Positions 33,417 through 41,236 of a stretch of 64,000 nucleotides of DNA are shown here, in pieces. Within the stretch, counting starts at the first letter, position 1. Every line of letters begins with the position of its first letter. The DNA is from Actinoplanes sp. TBRC 11911 (GTDB lineage: Bacteria > Actinomycetota > Actinomycetes > Mycobacteriales > Micromonosporaceae). Position numbers and translations under genes: made by a program. Where the stretch lies: the NCBI RefSeq assembly GCF_012933445.1, contig NZ_JABBNC010000008.1, positions 1 through 64,000 of the forward strand, written 5' to 3'. The notes below the pieces were generated by a model. That model saw only the letters and a program-made list of their open reading frames with translations. It was not told the DNA's origin and made no database searches.

Positions 33417-35997
33417 CCGGGAAGATCGCCACCAGCCCGGTCCAGCCGGTCTGGTGCGAGGCGCCGAGCCCGGCACCGTTGTCACCGTGGAAATACTCGG
33501 AGTAAGTGATCAGATTCCGCCAATGCTCGCTCGCGAAGATGTCCATGCCGCCGTGGCAGGGCCGGTGGCCGGCGTCGTCCGGCACGAACACCCGGGTGAG
33601 CCGGTCGCCGATCTCGCGGGCCACCTCGAACAGCGTCATCTCGTTGCCGGATCCGGTCGGGCACTCCACCCGGAAGTCGTCGCCGTATCCGACGTAGAGG
33701 TTCAGCAGCGCCCGGACGAGCAGCGTGTTCACCGGGAACCAGACCGGCCCGCGCCAGTTGGAGTTGCCGCCGAACATCCCGCTGTCCGACTCGGCCGGCC
33801 GGTACGCGACGGTGTAGCTGTGGTCGCCCAGGTTCAGCGATAACGGTTCCGCCGCGTGGTGCCGGGACAACGAGCGGATCCCGTACGGGCTGAGGAACTC
33901 CTCCTCGTTGAGCAGGCGCGCGAGGATGCGGCGCAGCTGCGTCTCGTCGAAGAGCGTGAGCAGCCGCCGCTGGTGGTCGTCGGCCGCCCGGCCGGTCCGC
34001 AGCACCGACGCCACCTCGGGGTGGTCGGCGAGGAACGCGCGCACCTCCGTCATGATCCGCGGGTGCCGCTCGACGACCGCGGGCTCGAGCACGGTGACCG
34101 CGGCCAGCGGCAGCAGACCCACCATCGAGCGCACCCGCAGCCGGGTCGCGCCGCCGTCCGGCAGCCGCAGCAGGTCGTAGAAGAAGCCGTCCTGCTCGTC
34201 CCACATGGCCGCGCTGCCGGTCTCGTGGGCGACCGCGGTGGCGATCCAGACGAAGTGCTCGAAGTAGGTCAGCGCCTGCTCCACATAGCTCTCGTCGTCC
34301 TCGGCGAGCTCCAGCGCGAGCTGCAGCATGCCCTGGCAGTACAACGCCATCCACGCGGTGCCGTCGGCCTGGTCCAGATGGCCGCCGGTGGGCAGCGGCG
34401 CGCTGCGGTCGAAGACGCCGATGTTGTCCAGCCCCAGGAAGCCGCCCTGGAACACGCTGCGGCCGTCGACGTCCTTGCGGTTCAGCCACCAGGTGTGGTT
34501 GGTGACCAGCTTCTGGAAGACGCGTTCCAGCCAGGCGCGGTCGCCACGGCCGGTGCGGGCCCGGTCCAGCTCGTACACCAGGTACGCGGCGTTCGCGTGC
34601 ACCGGCGGGTTCACGTCGCCGAAGTTCCACTCGTACGCCGGGATCTGCCCGTCCGGGTGCAGGTAGCGGCGGCTCAGCAGCAACTCGATCTGCGCCTTCG
34701 CGAACGCCGGGTCCACCACGCTCAGCGCGATCGCCTGGAACGCCAGATCCCAGGCCGCGAACCACGGGTACTCCCAGGTGTCCGGCATCGAGATCACGTC
34801 GTGCGCGTTCAGGTGGAACCAGGAGCCGTTGCGCAGGTCGCGCGCGTCCAGCGGATCGCGTCCGTGCTCGGTCAGCCACTGCTGCACGTCGTACTCGAAA
34901 TACTGCTTGCTCCACAGCATCCCGGCCATCGCCTGGCGCACCACCCGGCGCCGATCCGGGTCCAGCCCGGGCCCGATCAGCTCCTGGTAGAACTCGTCGG
35001 CCTCGGCGCGCCGCCGGTCCACCACGGCGTCGAAATCGCTCTGGTCGCCGACGTGCTCGCTGAGCCGCACCCGCACGGTTTGCTGACCGCCCGCGGGCAC
35101 CGTGAGGGTGATGTCGGCGGCCGCCTTGGTGCCGGTCCCGGCCGGGTTCACCGCGTCGGTCTCGCCGTGCACCACAAGCCGATCAAAACCGTCCTTCCCG
35201 TACGGCGTACCCGCGCTCTCGTTGTCGGTGAAATGGACGGCCTCGTCGCCGAGACAGATCCAGTACCGGGTGCCGAGCCGTTCGTGCGTCGCCTCCACCA
35301 CGGACAGCCCGGCCGGCCCGTCCACGCGGCGCAGCAGCGGCTCCTTGCCGGCCCCGCCGGACCAGGTGTTGCGCCACCAGACGGTGGGCAGCAGACGCAG
35401 CGTGGCCGGCTCCGGCCCGCGGTTGTGCACGGTGATCCGCGCCAGCAGGTCCTCCGGAGCGGCCTTCGCGTACTCCACCTCGACGTCGAAATAACGGTCC
35501 TCCGCGAACACCCCGGTGTCCAGCAGCTCGTACTCGAAGTCCTCGCGGCCCCGCGCCCGGTTGGTCTCGATCAGATCCAGGTACGGGAACTCGGCCTGCG
35601 GATACTTGTAGACCATCCGCATGTACGAATGGGTGGGCGTCCCGTCCAGGTGGAACCAGTATTCCTTGACGTCCTCGCCGTGGTTGCCCTCGCCGTTGGT
35701 CAGCCCGAAGAACCGCTCCTTGAGGATCGGGTCCCGCCCGTTCCACATCGCCACCGCCAGGCACAGCAGCTGCCGGTCGTCGCTGAACCCGGCGATGCCG
35801 TCCTCGCCCCAGCGGTACGCCCGCGACCGTGCCTGGTCGTGGCTGAGGTACGCCCAGGCCTCGCCGTCGGCGCTGTAGTCCTCGCGGACCGTCCCCCACT
35901 GCCGGTCGCTGAGGTAGGGCCCCCACCGCCGCCACGGCACCTGATCGTTATCGGCCTCGGCCAGTCGTCGCTGTTCGGCACCCAGTTCGTCCGTCAT
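33346..35997 (-). CDS. GH63/MGH1-type glucosidase
   Basis: An 883-aa protein without a signal peptide. The C-terminal two thirds is an (alpha/alpha)6 barrel like GH63 mannosylglycerate hydrolases and glucosidases: W-A-W-D-L-A-type motif (P-W-F-A-A-W-D-L-A-F-Q), P-A-Y-E-W-N-F-G-D-V-N-P with the likely catalytic acid, and W-R-G-P-V-W-F-P-V-N near the end. The N-terminal third is a beta-sandwich beginning W-R-R-W-G-P-Y-L-S-D-R-Q-W-G-T-V. It probably removes glucose from a compatible solute or oligosaccharide in the cytosol, an osmotic or starvation function. ATG at 35997; two palindromes lie upstream. Confidence 0.85.
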   Translation of the reverse strand: MTDELGAEQRRLAEADNDQVPWRRWGPYLSDRQWGTVREDYSADGEAWAYLSHDQARSRAYRWGEDGIAGFSDDRQLLCLAVAMWNGRDPILKERFFGLTNGEGNHGEDVKEYWFHLDGTPTHSYMRMVYKYPQAEFPYLDLIETNRARGREDFEYELLDTGVFAEDRYFDVEVEYAKAAPEDLLARITVHNRGPEPATLRLLPTVWWRNTWSGGAGKEPLLRRVDGPAGLSVVEATHERLGTRYWICLGDEAVHFTDNESAGTPYGKDGFDRLVVHGETDAVNPAGTGTKAAADITLTVPAGGQQTVRVRLSEHVGDQSDFDAVVDRRRAEADEFYQELIGPGLDPDRRRVVRQAMAGMLWSKQYFEYDVQQWLTEHGRDPLDARDLRNGSWFHLNAHDVISMPDTWEYPWFAAWDLAFQAIALSVVDPAFAKAQIELLLSRRYLHPDGQIPAYEWNFGDVNPPVHANAAYLVYELDRARTGRGDRAWLERVFQKLVTNHTWWLNRKDVDGRSVFQGGFLGLDNIGVFDRSAPLPTGGHLDQADGTAWMALYCQGMLQLALELAEDDESYVEQALTYFEHFVWIATAVAHETGSAAMWDEQDGFFYDLLRLPDGGATRLRVRSMVGLLPLAAVTVLEPAVVERHPRIMTEVRAFLADHPEVASVLRTGRAADDHQRRLLTLFDETQLRRILARLLNEEEFLSPYGIRSLSRHHAAEPLSLNLGDHSYTVAYRPAESDSGMFGGNSNWRGPVWFPVNTLLVRALLNLYVGYGDDFRVECPTGSGNEMTLFEVAREIGDRLTRVFVPDDAGHRPCHGGMDIFASEHWRNLITYSEYFHGDNGAGLGASHQTGWTGLVAIFPVMFEGLSGPDLLARGMRGVFGGR

Positions 35998-36033
35998 GGA
36001 TACCTAGCGTTCGGCCGGCCCGCCTCCCGGTCG

Positions 36034-36050
36034 TCATCCGGCGGGGATGA
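36034..36050. promoter_or_regulatory. MalT-box-like palindrome, copy 12
   Basis: Perfect TCATCC-N5-GGATGA (in fact GGGGATGA, matching the longer MalT consensus), 36 bp from the glucosidase start in the divergent promoter with the DUF7144 gene. Confidence 0.75.
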
Positions 36051-36059
36051 ACCGGCCGT

Positions 36060-36076
36060 TCACCCCGCTCGGGTGA
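36060..36076. promoter_or_regulatory. MalT-box-like palindrome, copy 13
   Basis: Perfectly symmetrical variant TCACCC-N5-GGGTGA followed by GG, 61 bp before the DUF7144 start and 26 bp centre to centre from copy 12. Confidence 0.75.
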
Positions 36077-36137
36077 GGTAGCGCGGCGCGCGGTGGGCGA
36101 CCGTCGGGACGACGCACCGACAACCCGGAGGACGACC

Positions 36138-36584
36138 ATGACGCACACCGAGTCCCAGCGGGCGACAACCGACCCGTCATATCCCGTCCAGCGGACACCG
36201 CAAGTGACCCCCTGGGTCGGCATGGTGGTCTTCGCGGGCACCATGCTCATGCTGCTCGGCGGCTTCCAGATCTTCCAGGGCCTGGTCGCCCTGATCCGGG
36301 ACGACTTCTACGCGGTCACCCGCACCGGGCTGCTGCTGGAACTGGACTTCACCGCCTGGGGCTGGATCCACCTGGTCATCGGGGTGATCGCCATGATCAC
36401 CGGTGTCGGCGTGCTGGCCGGCCAGATGTGGGCGCGCGTGATCGGCATCATCATCGCCGGCCTCAGTGCCCTGGCCAACCTCGCGTTCCTGCCCGCGTAC
36501 CCGATCTGGTCCACCATCATGATCGCCCTGGACGTGCTGGCGATCTACGCACTCGCGGTACACGGCCGTGAGGCCCGGTACTGA
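36138..36584 (+). CDS. DUF7144-type four-helix membrane protein, copy B
   Basis: A 148-aa paralog of the protein at 27415, with the same four helices and motifs: W-V-G-M-V-V-F-A-G, W-G-W-I-H-L-V-I-G-V, G-Q-M-W-A-R-V-I-G and A-N-L-A-F-L-P-A-Y-P-I-W. The C terminus A-L-A-V-H-G-R-E is shared too. The N terminus (H-T-E-S-Q-R-A-T-T) differs. ATG at 36138 with GGAGGAC upstream; an in-frame start at 36093 has no ribosome site. Overlaps the AI-2E gene by 17 bp. Confidence 0.85.
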   Translation: MTHTESQRATTDPSYPVQRTPQVTPWVGMVVFAGTMLMLLGGFQIFQGLVALIRDDFYAVTRTGLLLELDFTAWGWIHLVIGVIAMITGVGVLAGQMWARVIGIIIAGLSALANLAFLPAYPIWSTIMIALDVLAIYALAVHGREARY

Positions 36585-37746
36585 GGGGACGTCCCTGCCG
36601 CGCGGGGTGATCGTGCTGCTCGGCTGCGCGACCCTGGTGGTCGTCGTGGCCGGGATGCGCGGCGTGGCCGGGATCATCGGGCCGGTCTTCCTCGCCCTGA
36701 TGCTGACGGTCACGGTGAGCCCGCTGACCGGCTGGCTGCGCCGGCGGGGCGTCCCGGTCTGGCTCGCGACGCTGGCCACCATCCTGACCTCGTACGCGAT
36801 CCTGGCGCTGCTCGGCGGTGCCCTGGTGATCTCGATGTACCGCCTGGTCGGCCTGTTGCCGGAGTACGAGCAGCAGTTCGCCAACCTCCGTAATGATGTC
36901 ATCGCGCAGCTGAACAACATCGGGATCAGCACCCAGCAGGTGCGCGACTGGATCTCCGGCGCGGACCCGCGCACGATCGCGAACTGGGTCGAGGCGCTGG
37001 CCGGCGGGCTGGCGAGCCTGCTGTCGAACACCGTCTTCCTGCTCGCCGTGCTGCTGTTCATGTGCATCGACGCGGTGAACTTCCCGGCCCGGCTGCGCTC
37101 GGTGGCCGGCGATCGGCCGCAGGTCGTCACCGCGCTCCGCTCGTTCTCCCAGGGCACCCGGCGCTACCTGCTCGTCTCGACCATCTTCGGGCTGATCGTC
37201 GCGGTCGTCGACACCCTGCTGCTGTGGGCGCTCGACGTGCCGCTGCCGGTCCTCTGGGGACTGCTGGCGTTCATCACCAACTACATCCCGAACATCGGCT
37301 TCATCATCGGCCTGGTGCCGCCGGCGCTTCTCGCCCTGCTGCAGGGCGGGGTGGAGCTGATGGTGACGGTGATCGTGCTGTACTGCGTGGTCAACTTCGT
37401 CATCCAGTCGGTGATCCAGCCGAAGATCGTCGGTGATGCGGTCGGCTTGTCCGCGACCGTGTCGTTCCTGTCGCTCGTGTTCTGGGCCTGGGTGCTCGGC
37501 GCGCTGGGCGCGCTGCTGGCGATCCCGCTGACGCTGCTGGCCAAGGGGCTGCTCGTGGACGTCGATCCGTCGACCACCTGGATCAACGCGTTGCTGTCCG
37601 GTGGCGCCGCCCCGAAGGCCGAGGCAGCCCCGAAGGCCGCGCCCGAGGAATCCTCGCCCCACCGGGATGAGGCACCTCCGGCGCCCGAATCCCACGATGG
37701 TGCCGCATCACCACCCCTTACCAAATCCCCTGGGAGTACGGCATGA
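36568..37746 (+). CDS. AI-2E-family transporter
   Basis: A 392-aa membrane protein of the AI-2E exporter (UPF0118) family, with about seven or eight helices. The conserved loop N-Y-I-P-N-I-G and the G-D-A-V-G-L-S segment before the last helices are typical. Members have been linked to autoinducer export and also to Na+/H+ antiport; the substrate here is open. The C-terminal 60 residues are a Pro/Ala/Glu-rich tail, and a palindrome of the regulon lies within its coding sequence. GTG start at 36568. Confidence 0.85.
   Translation: MRPGTEGTSLPRGVIVLLGCATLVVVVAGMRGVAGIIGPVFLALMLTVTVSPLTGWLRRRGVPVWLATLATILTSYAILALLGGALVISMYRLVGLLPEYEQQFANLRNDVIAQLNNIGISTQQVRDWISGADPRTIANWVEALAGGLASLLSNTVFLLAVLLFMCIDAVNFPARLRSVAGDRPQVVTALRSFSQGTRRYLLVSTIFGLIVAVVDTLLLWALDVPLPVLWGLLAFITNYIPNIGFIIGLVPPALLALLQGGVELMVTVIVLYCVVNFVIQSVIQPKIVGDAVGLSATVSFLSLVFWAWVLGALGALLAIPLTLLAKGLLVDVDPSTTWINALLSGGAAPKAEAAPKAAPEESSPHRDEAPPAPESHDGAASPPLTKSPGSTA
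37654..37670. promoter_or_regulatory. MalT-box-like palindrome, copy 14 (intragenic)
   Basis: TCGCCC-N5-GGATGA followed by GG. It is inside the 3' part of the AI-2E gene but 72 bp before the DUF1269 gene at 37743, the usual distance, so it may serve an internal promoter. Confidence 0.55.
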
Positions 37747-38237
37747 CCACGTTCACGGTGTGGAAGTTCGACGACCCGCAAGGTGCGCAGAAAGCCGAAA
37801 CCATCCTGGAGTACGCCGCGGCCGACGGGCTCGTGAAGATCGTCGATCACGCGGTGGTCACCTGGCCGAAGGGCGAACCGCAGCCCAAGACCGAGCACAA
37901 GCACGACGACCGCCGGCGCGGTACCGGCTGGGGCGCGCTCTGGGGCCTGATGGTCGGCACGCTCTTCCTGGTGCCGGTGGTGGGCGCCGCGGTGGGCGCG
38001 TCGATCGGCGCGATCAGCAAGGCCACCGAGGGCACCGGCATCCGGCGCGAGGATCTCGAGAAGATCCGCACGAGCATCACCGAGGGCACCTCGGCCCTGT
38101 TCCTGGTGACCGAGAACGCCGATCTGGACCGGCTCGGCGAGCGGTTCCACGGGCTGCCGAAGACGTTGGTGACCACCAACCTCACCGACGCCGAGAGGGA
38201 CGTGCTCATGGAGACCTTCGGCGGCACCAGCCACTAA
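37743..38237 (+). CDS. DUF1269-family protein, copy B
   Basis: A 164-aa paralog of the product at 16810. It has V-W-K-F-D-D-P-Q-G-A at the N terminus, the central zipper G-W-G-A-L-W-G-L-M-V-G-T-L-F-L-V-P-V-V-G-A-A-V-G-A and then E-G-T-S-A-L-F-L-V-T-E-N. The identical P-K-G-E type loop before the hydrophobic hairpin is a DUF1269 feature. The start overlaps the AI-2E stop (ATGA). Function unknown. Confidence 0.85.
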   Translation: MTTFTVWKFDDPQGAQKAETILEYAAADGLVKIVDHAVVTWPKGEPQPKTEHKHDDRRRGTGWGALWGLMVGTLFLVPVVGAAVGASIGAISKATEGTGIRREDLEKIRTSITEGTSALFLVTENADLDRLGERFHGLPKTLVTTNLTDAERDVLMETFGGTSH

Positions 38238-38690
38238 CCGTATGTAGTCGTACGGTCACGGAAACAACTGCAGGTCACGGGGCACGCCCGGTGAGTCCGT
38301 AATGCTCCCGTTCGCCATAATCGGCACTCACAGTGATGACCAAGGGCGCTCATCCGTGGCGGTGAATGGGGCCGGGCCTTCGACGGCGGCGCCCGGACGG
38401 GCCACAACATCGACGTGGATCCATCATGACCAGCGGACGGGTCAGCAAACCGCGACGGTCCAAGAGCGTCAAGAACGCACCTGCGTCGAATAATCCGCCT
38501 ACTGGAAAGCGTCAGACAACGACGGACACGCTGTGCGACATGGGTTGCCGAGGCAGGGCTTGCGTGAGAACTTGCCCTGCATTGGCCCTACTCGTGACTG
38601 CCCGCCTTTGCCTGAAGCCGGAGGGCTCGTTTCGACCGAGCCGGCCGGTTCGATGGGTTGGTATGGCACCCAACGAAACAGAGAGTGGAG
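38238..38690. other. intergenic, last part of the regulon block
   Basis: About 450 bp without a supported gene. It starts with a weak hairpin (ACCGTA-N8-TACGGT at about 38240-38259) that could end the DUF1269 transcript. It also holds a one-base-deleted copy of the palindrome at 38350-38365. Short open frames here have no domain or ribosome site. Confidence 0.45.
38350..38365. promoter_or_regulatory. degenerate MalT-like site
   Basis: TCATCC-GTGGC-GGTGA: identical to copy 8 except for loss of one G in the right half. It is about 325 bp from the next start, so probably a decayed site. Confidence 0.35.
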
Positions 38691-39176
38691 ATGACCGATC
38701 TACCGACCATCATCTCGATTGCCGCACTTCTCGCCGTTGCGATCGCCCTGGTCGTTCAGCAGCAACAATCGCGCACCGCGCAAGCGGTGGACGTCAGGGA
38801 GCGGCACTTCGAGCTGATCAAACTGATGCTCGATCACCCGGAACTGGACTACAACGCCACCGAGCGACCACCCGCCGACGAGCGCATGACGGCGATCGGT
38901 ATGAGTCTCTGGGTCGCACACTGGAACACGCTGTGGCACATGGGGAGCCTCGACGAGAAAGCGTTGCGGTTCAACCTCGACGACCTGTTCACCAAACCGG
39001 AGGCCCGGGACTGGTGGCACAAGGTCGGCAGCGGCTGGTCGTCGAAGGGCTCGCGCAAGGAGCGCAAGTTCATCGACATCGTGACCGAGGAGTGCACCTC
39101 GGCCACCACGCGTGCGAAGAAGTCCGCGCCATCGACCCCGCCGGCCGGGCGGGTGGAGAGCGTCAAGACCGCGTGA
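38691..39176 (+). CDS. DUF6082-family protein
   Basis: A 161-aa protein with one N-terminal membrane helix (about residues 5-22) and a cytosolic helical domain. R-E-R-H-F-E-L-I-K-L-M-L-D-H-P-E-L matches the DUF6082 pattern of actinomycetes (R-H-F-E-L plus D-x-P-E-L). Many DUF6082 genes lie near XRE regulators; none is seen here. The C terminus is Lys/Ser/Pro-rich. ATG at 38691 with GTGGAG upstream. Converges with the AEC gene, overlapping by 14 bp. Confidence 0.7.
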   Translation: MTDLPTIISIAALLAVAIALVVQQQQSRTAQAVDVRERHFELIKLMLDHPELDYNATERPPADERMTAIGMSLWVAHWNTLWHMGSLDEKALRFNLDDLFTKPEARDWWHKVGSGWSSKGSRKERKFIDIVTEECTSATTRAKKSAPSTPPAGRVESVKTA

Positions 39177-40068
39177 ACAGGTAAGCGATCAGCAACAACG
39201 CCGGTACGCACGCGAGTGTGGACAGAAAGATCGCGTCCCGGATGAGCACCAGCCCGGCCGAGAAGCGCTGGGCGTAGAGGAAGACGTTCTGGGCGGTGGG
39301 CAGACCGGCCAGGACAGTCACCGCGTACGTGGCATGGTTCGGTAGACGCAGCGCGCTTGCCAGCCCGAAGGCTACGGCCGGCATGACCGCGGTCTTCATC
39401 ACCACCGCGGCGATCGTGGCCACCCGGTCCGAGCCGGGAGCCAGCAGGCGCTGCCCGTGCAGCGACAGACCGAAGACGAGGAGCACGACCGGCACCGCGG
39501 CCTCGCCGACCGTGGCGATCGGATCGGCCACCACCGTGGGGAGGCGGACCCCGGTGACGGCCACCAGCGCGCCGAGGATGACCGCGGCGATCAGCGGGTT
39601 CTGCAGCGGCGTGGCGAGCACGGACCGCACCGACGCGCGCCCGACGGTGACGATCTCCAGCATGGTGAGCGCGACCGGCGTGATGACCAGCACCTGCAGG
39701 ATCACGATCGGGACCACCAGCGCGGCGTCGTGCAGCACGTAGGTGGCGATCGGCAGCCCGATGTAGTTGGCGTTCGTGTAGCCCCCGGCCAGCGCCCCCA
39801 CGATCCGCGTGCCCTTGTCCCTCCCCCTGATTATCAAGGGGTAGAGGGCGAAGCAGACGCACGCGGCGGCGGTCGAGACGAGCAGCGGCTCGCTGAACAG
39901 AACACCCAGGTCAGCCTTGGCGACGACGGTGAACAGCAGGCACGGCGCCAGCACCAGATAGACGAGCCGGCCCAGCGCCGCCACCGGGAATTCCACCCAT
40001 CGGCCCACCAGCCAGCCCATGAAAACAATGACACCGATGAGCGCGAACCCCGAGAATGCCGAGATCAT
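39163..40068 (-). CDS. AEC-family transporter (auxin-efflux-carrier fold)
   Basis: A 301-aa permease with ten predicted helices in two halves. Typical features: F-A-L-I-G-V-I-V-F-M-G-W in helix 1, G-G-Y-T-N-A-N-Y-I-G-L-P at the first half's unwound helix and A-G-L-P-T-A-Q-N-V in the second. Bacterial members export malonate, malate or similar anions. The ATG at 40068 overlaps head to head with the ATG of the MFS gene (the sequence CATG serves both). Confidence 0.88.
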   Translation of the reverse strand: MISAFSGFALIGVIVFMGWLVGRWVEFPVAALGRLVYLVLAPCLLFTVVAKADLGVLFSEPLLVSTAAACVCFALYPLIIRGRDKGTRIVGALAGGYTNANYIGLPIATYVLHDAALVVPIVILQVLVITPVALTMLEIVTVGRASVRSVLATPLQNPLIAAVILGALVAVTGVRLPTVVADPIATVGEAAVPVVLLVFGLSLHGQRLLAPGSDRVATIAAVVMKTAVMPAVAFGLASALRLPNHATYAVTVLAGLPTAQNVFLYAQRFSAGLVLIRDAIFLSTLACVPALLLIAYLFTRS

Positions 40069-41236
40069 GTCGTTGATCCTGCCGCGCCGCCGGGCCTGGG
40101 CCGCGCTCGCCGTCCTGTCGCTCGCCGCCTTCGCCTTCGTCACCACCGAACTGCTGCCGATCGGCCTGCTCACGCTGATCGCGCCCGACCTGGACCGGTC
40201 CCGCTCCCAGGTGGGCCTGCTGGTCTCCGGGTACGCCTTCGTGGTCGTGCTCGCCTCGGTGCCGCTGACCGTCGCCACCAAGCGGGTCCCCCGCCGCCTG
40301 CTGCTCGGCACCACGCTCGCGCTGTTCGCGGTCGCCAATGCGGCCGGCGCGCTGGCGTCGACGTACGAGATCCTGGCCGTGGCCCGGCTGATCACCGCGC
40401 TGGCCCAGGCATTGTTCTGGTCGATCGTCGGGCCCACGGTCAGCGGCCTGTTCCCGGTCGGCATGCGCGGCCGGGTGATCTCCCTGTTCGGCGCCGGCGC
40501 GGCCCTGGCCCCGGTGGCGGGCGTCCCGATCGCGACCTGGGTGGGTCAGCAGGCCGGCTGGCGCGCGGCCTTCGCGGGGATGGCCGCCGCCGGCGTGGCG
40601 ATCGCGGCCGCCGTGGTGGCGCTGCTGCCGGCCGTGCCCGCCGGGTCCGGCACCGCCGCCACCGGCACCGCGCCGGACCGCCGCCACTTCGTGAACCTGC
40701 TGATCGCCACCGCGGTCGGGGTCGGCGGTTTCCTGACCCTCAACACGTACATCACGCCGTTCCTGCTGGACGTGAGCGGATTCGGCAGCGCCGCGCTGGC
40801 CCCGCTGCTGTTCGTCGCCGGCGCGGCGGGTGTCGCGGGCACCATCGCCATCGGCCGCATCCTCGACCAGCACCCGGTCGGCTCGCTGCTGCTGCCGCTC
40901 TCGGTGGGCGTGGTCGCGCTCTTCGGCCTGTACGCCCTGGGCCCGTCCCCCACCGCCACCATCGTGCTGATCGCCGGAACCGGGCTGGGCTACGCCGGGT
41001 TCGCCACCGCGGCGCAGAACCGGATGCTGCAGGTCGCCCCCGGCAGCACGGACATGGCCTCGGCCGGCATGAGCACCGCGTTCAACGTCGGCATCGCGGG
41101 CGGGTCGCTGCTCGGCGGCGCGTTGCTGCCCGGCCTGGGCTCGCGCCCGCTTGCCCTGGTCGCCGCGCTGCTGACGGTGGCCGCGCTCACGGTCCTGGTG
41201 GTCGATGCACGCGAGAAGACTAGCCTTCGATCATGA
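40067..41236 (+). CDS. MFS transporter, DHA1 (12-helix) type
   Basis: A 389-aa exporter of the DHA1 family. T-T-E-L-L-P-I-G-L-L in helix 1, a shortened motif A (T-K-R-V-P-R-R) after helix 2 and G-A-G-A-A-L-A-P-V-A-G-V-P (motif C) in helix 5 are typical of drug and sugar-efflux antiporters such as AraJ or YdhP. The ATG at 40067 fits helix 1; in-frame ATGs at 40019 and 40028 would run into the divergent AEC gene. Stop overlaps the SDR start (ATGA). Confidence 0.85.
   Translation: MSLILPRRRAWAALAVLSLAAFAFVTTELLPIGLLTLIAPDLDRSRSQVGLLVSGYAFVVVLASVPLTVATKRVPRRLLLGTTLALFAVANAAGALASTYEILAVARLITALAQALFWSIVGPTVSGLFPVGMRGRVISLFGAGAALAPVAGVPIATWVGQQAGWRAAFAGMAAAGVAIAAAVVALLPAVPAGSGTAATGTAPDRRHFVNLLIATAVGVGGFLTLNTYITPFLLDVSGFGSAALAPLLFVAGAAGVAGTIAIGRILDQHPVGSLLLPLSVGVVALFGLYALGPSPTATIVLIAGTGLGYAGFATAAQNRMLQVAPGSTDMASAGMSTAFNVGIAGGSLLGGALLPGLGSRPLALVAALLTVAALTVLVVDAREKTSLRS

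Noticed and set aside
8118-36076. DosR/DevR dormancy box as an explanation for the palindromes
   Set aside because: The mycobacterial DosR consensus has a GGGACTT-type core; the sites here have GGATGAGG and 5-bp spacing, which fit a MalT-type box better.
38302-39184. Open frames of 63 and 272 codons in the spacer before the DUF6082 gene
   Set aside because: The longer one runs through the DUF6082 gene in another frame and neither has a domain; the true gene begins at 38691.
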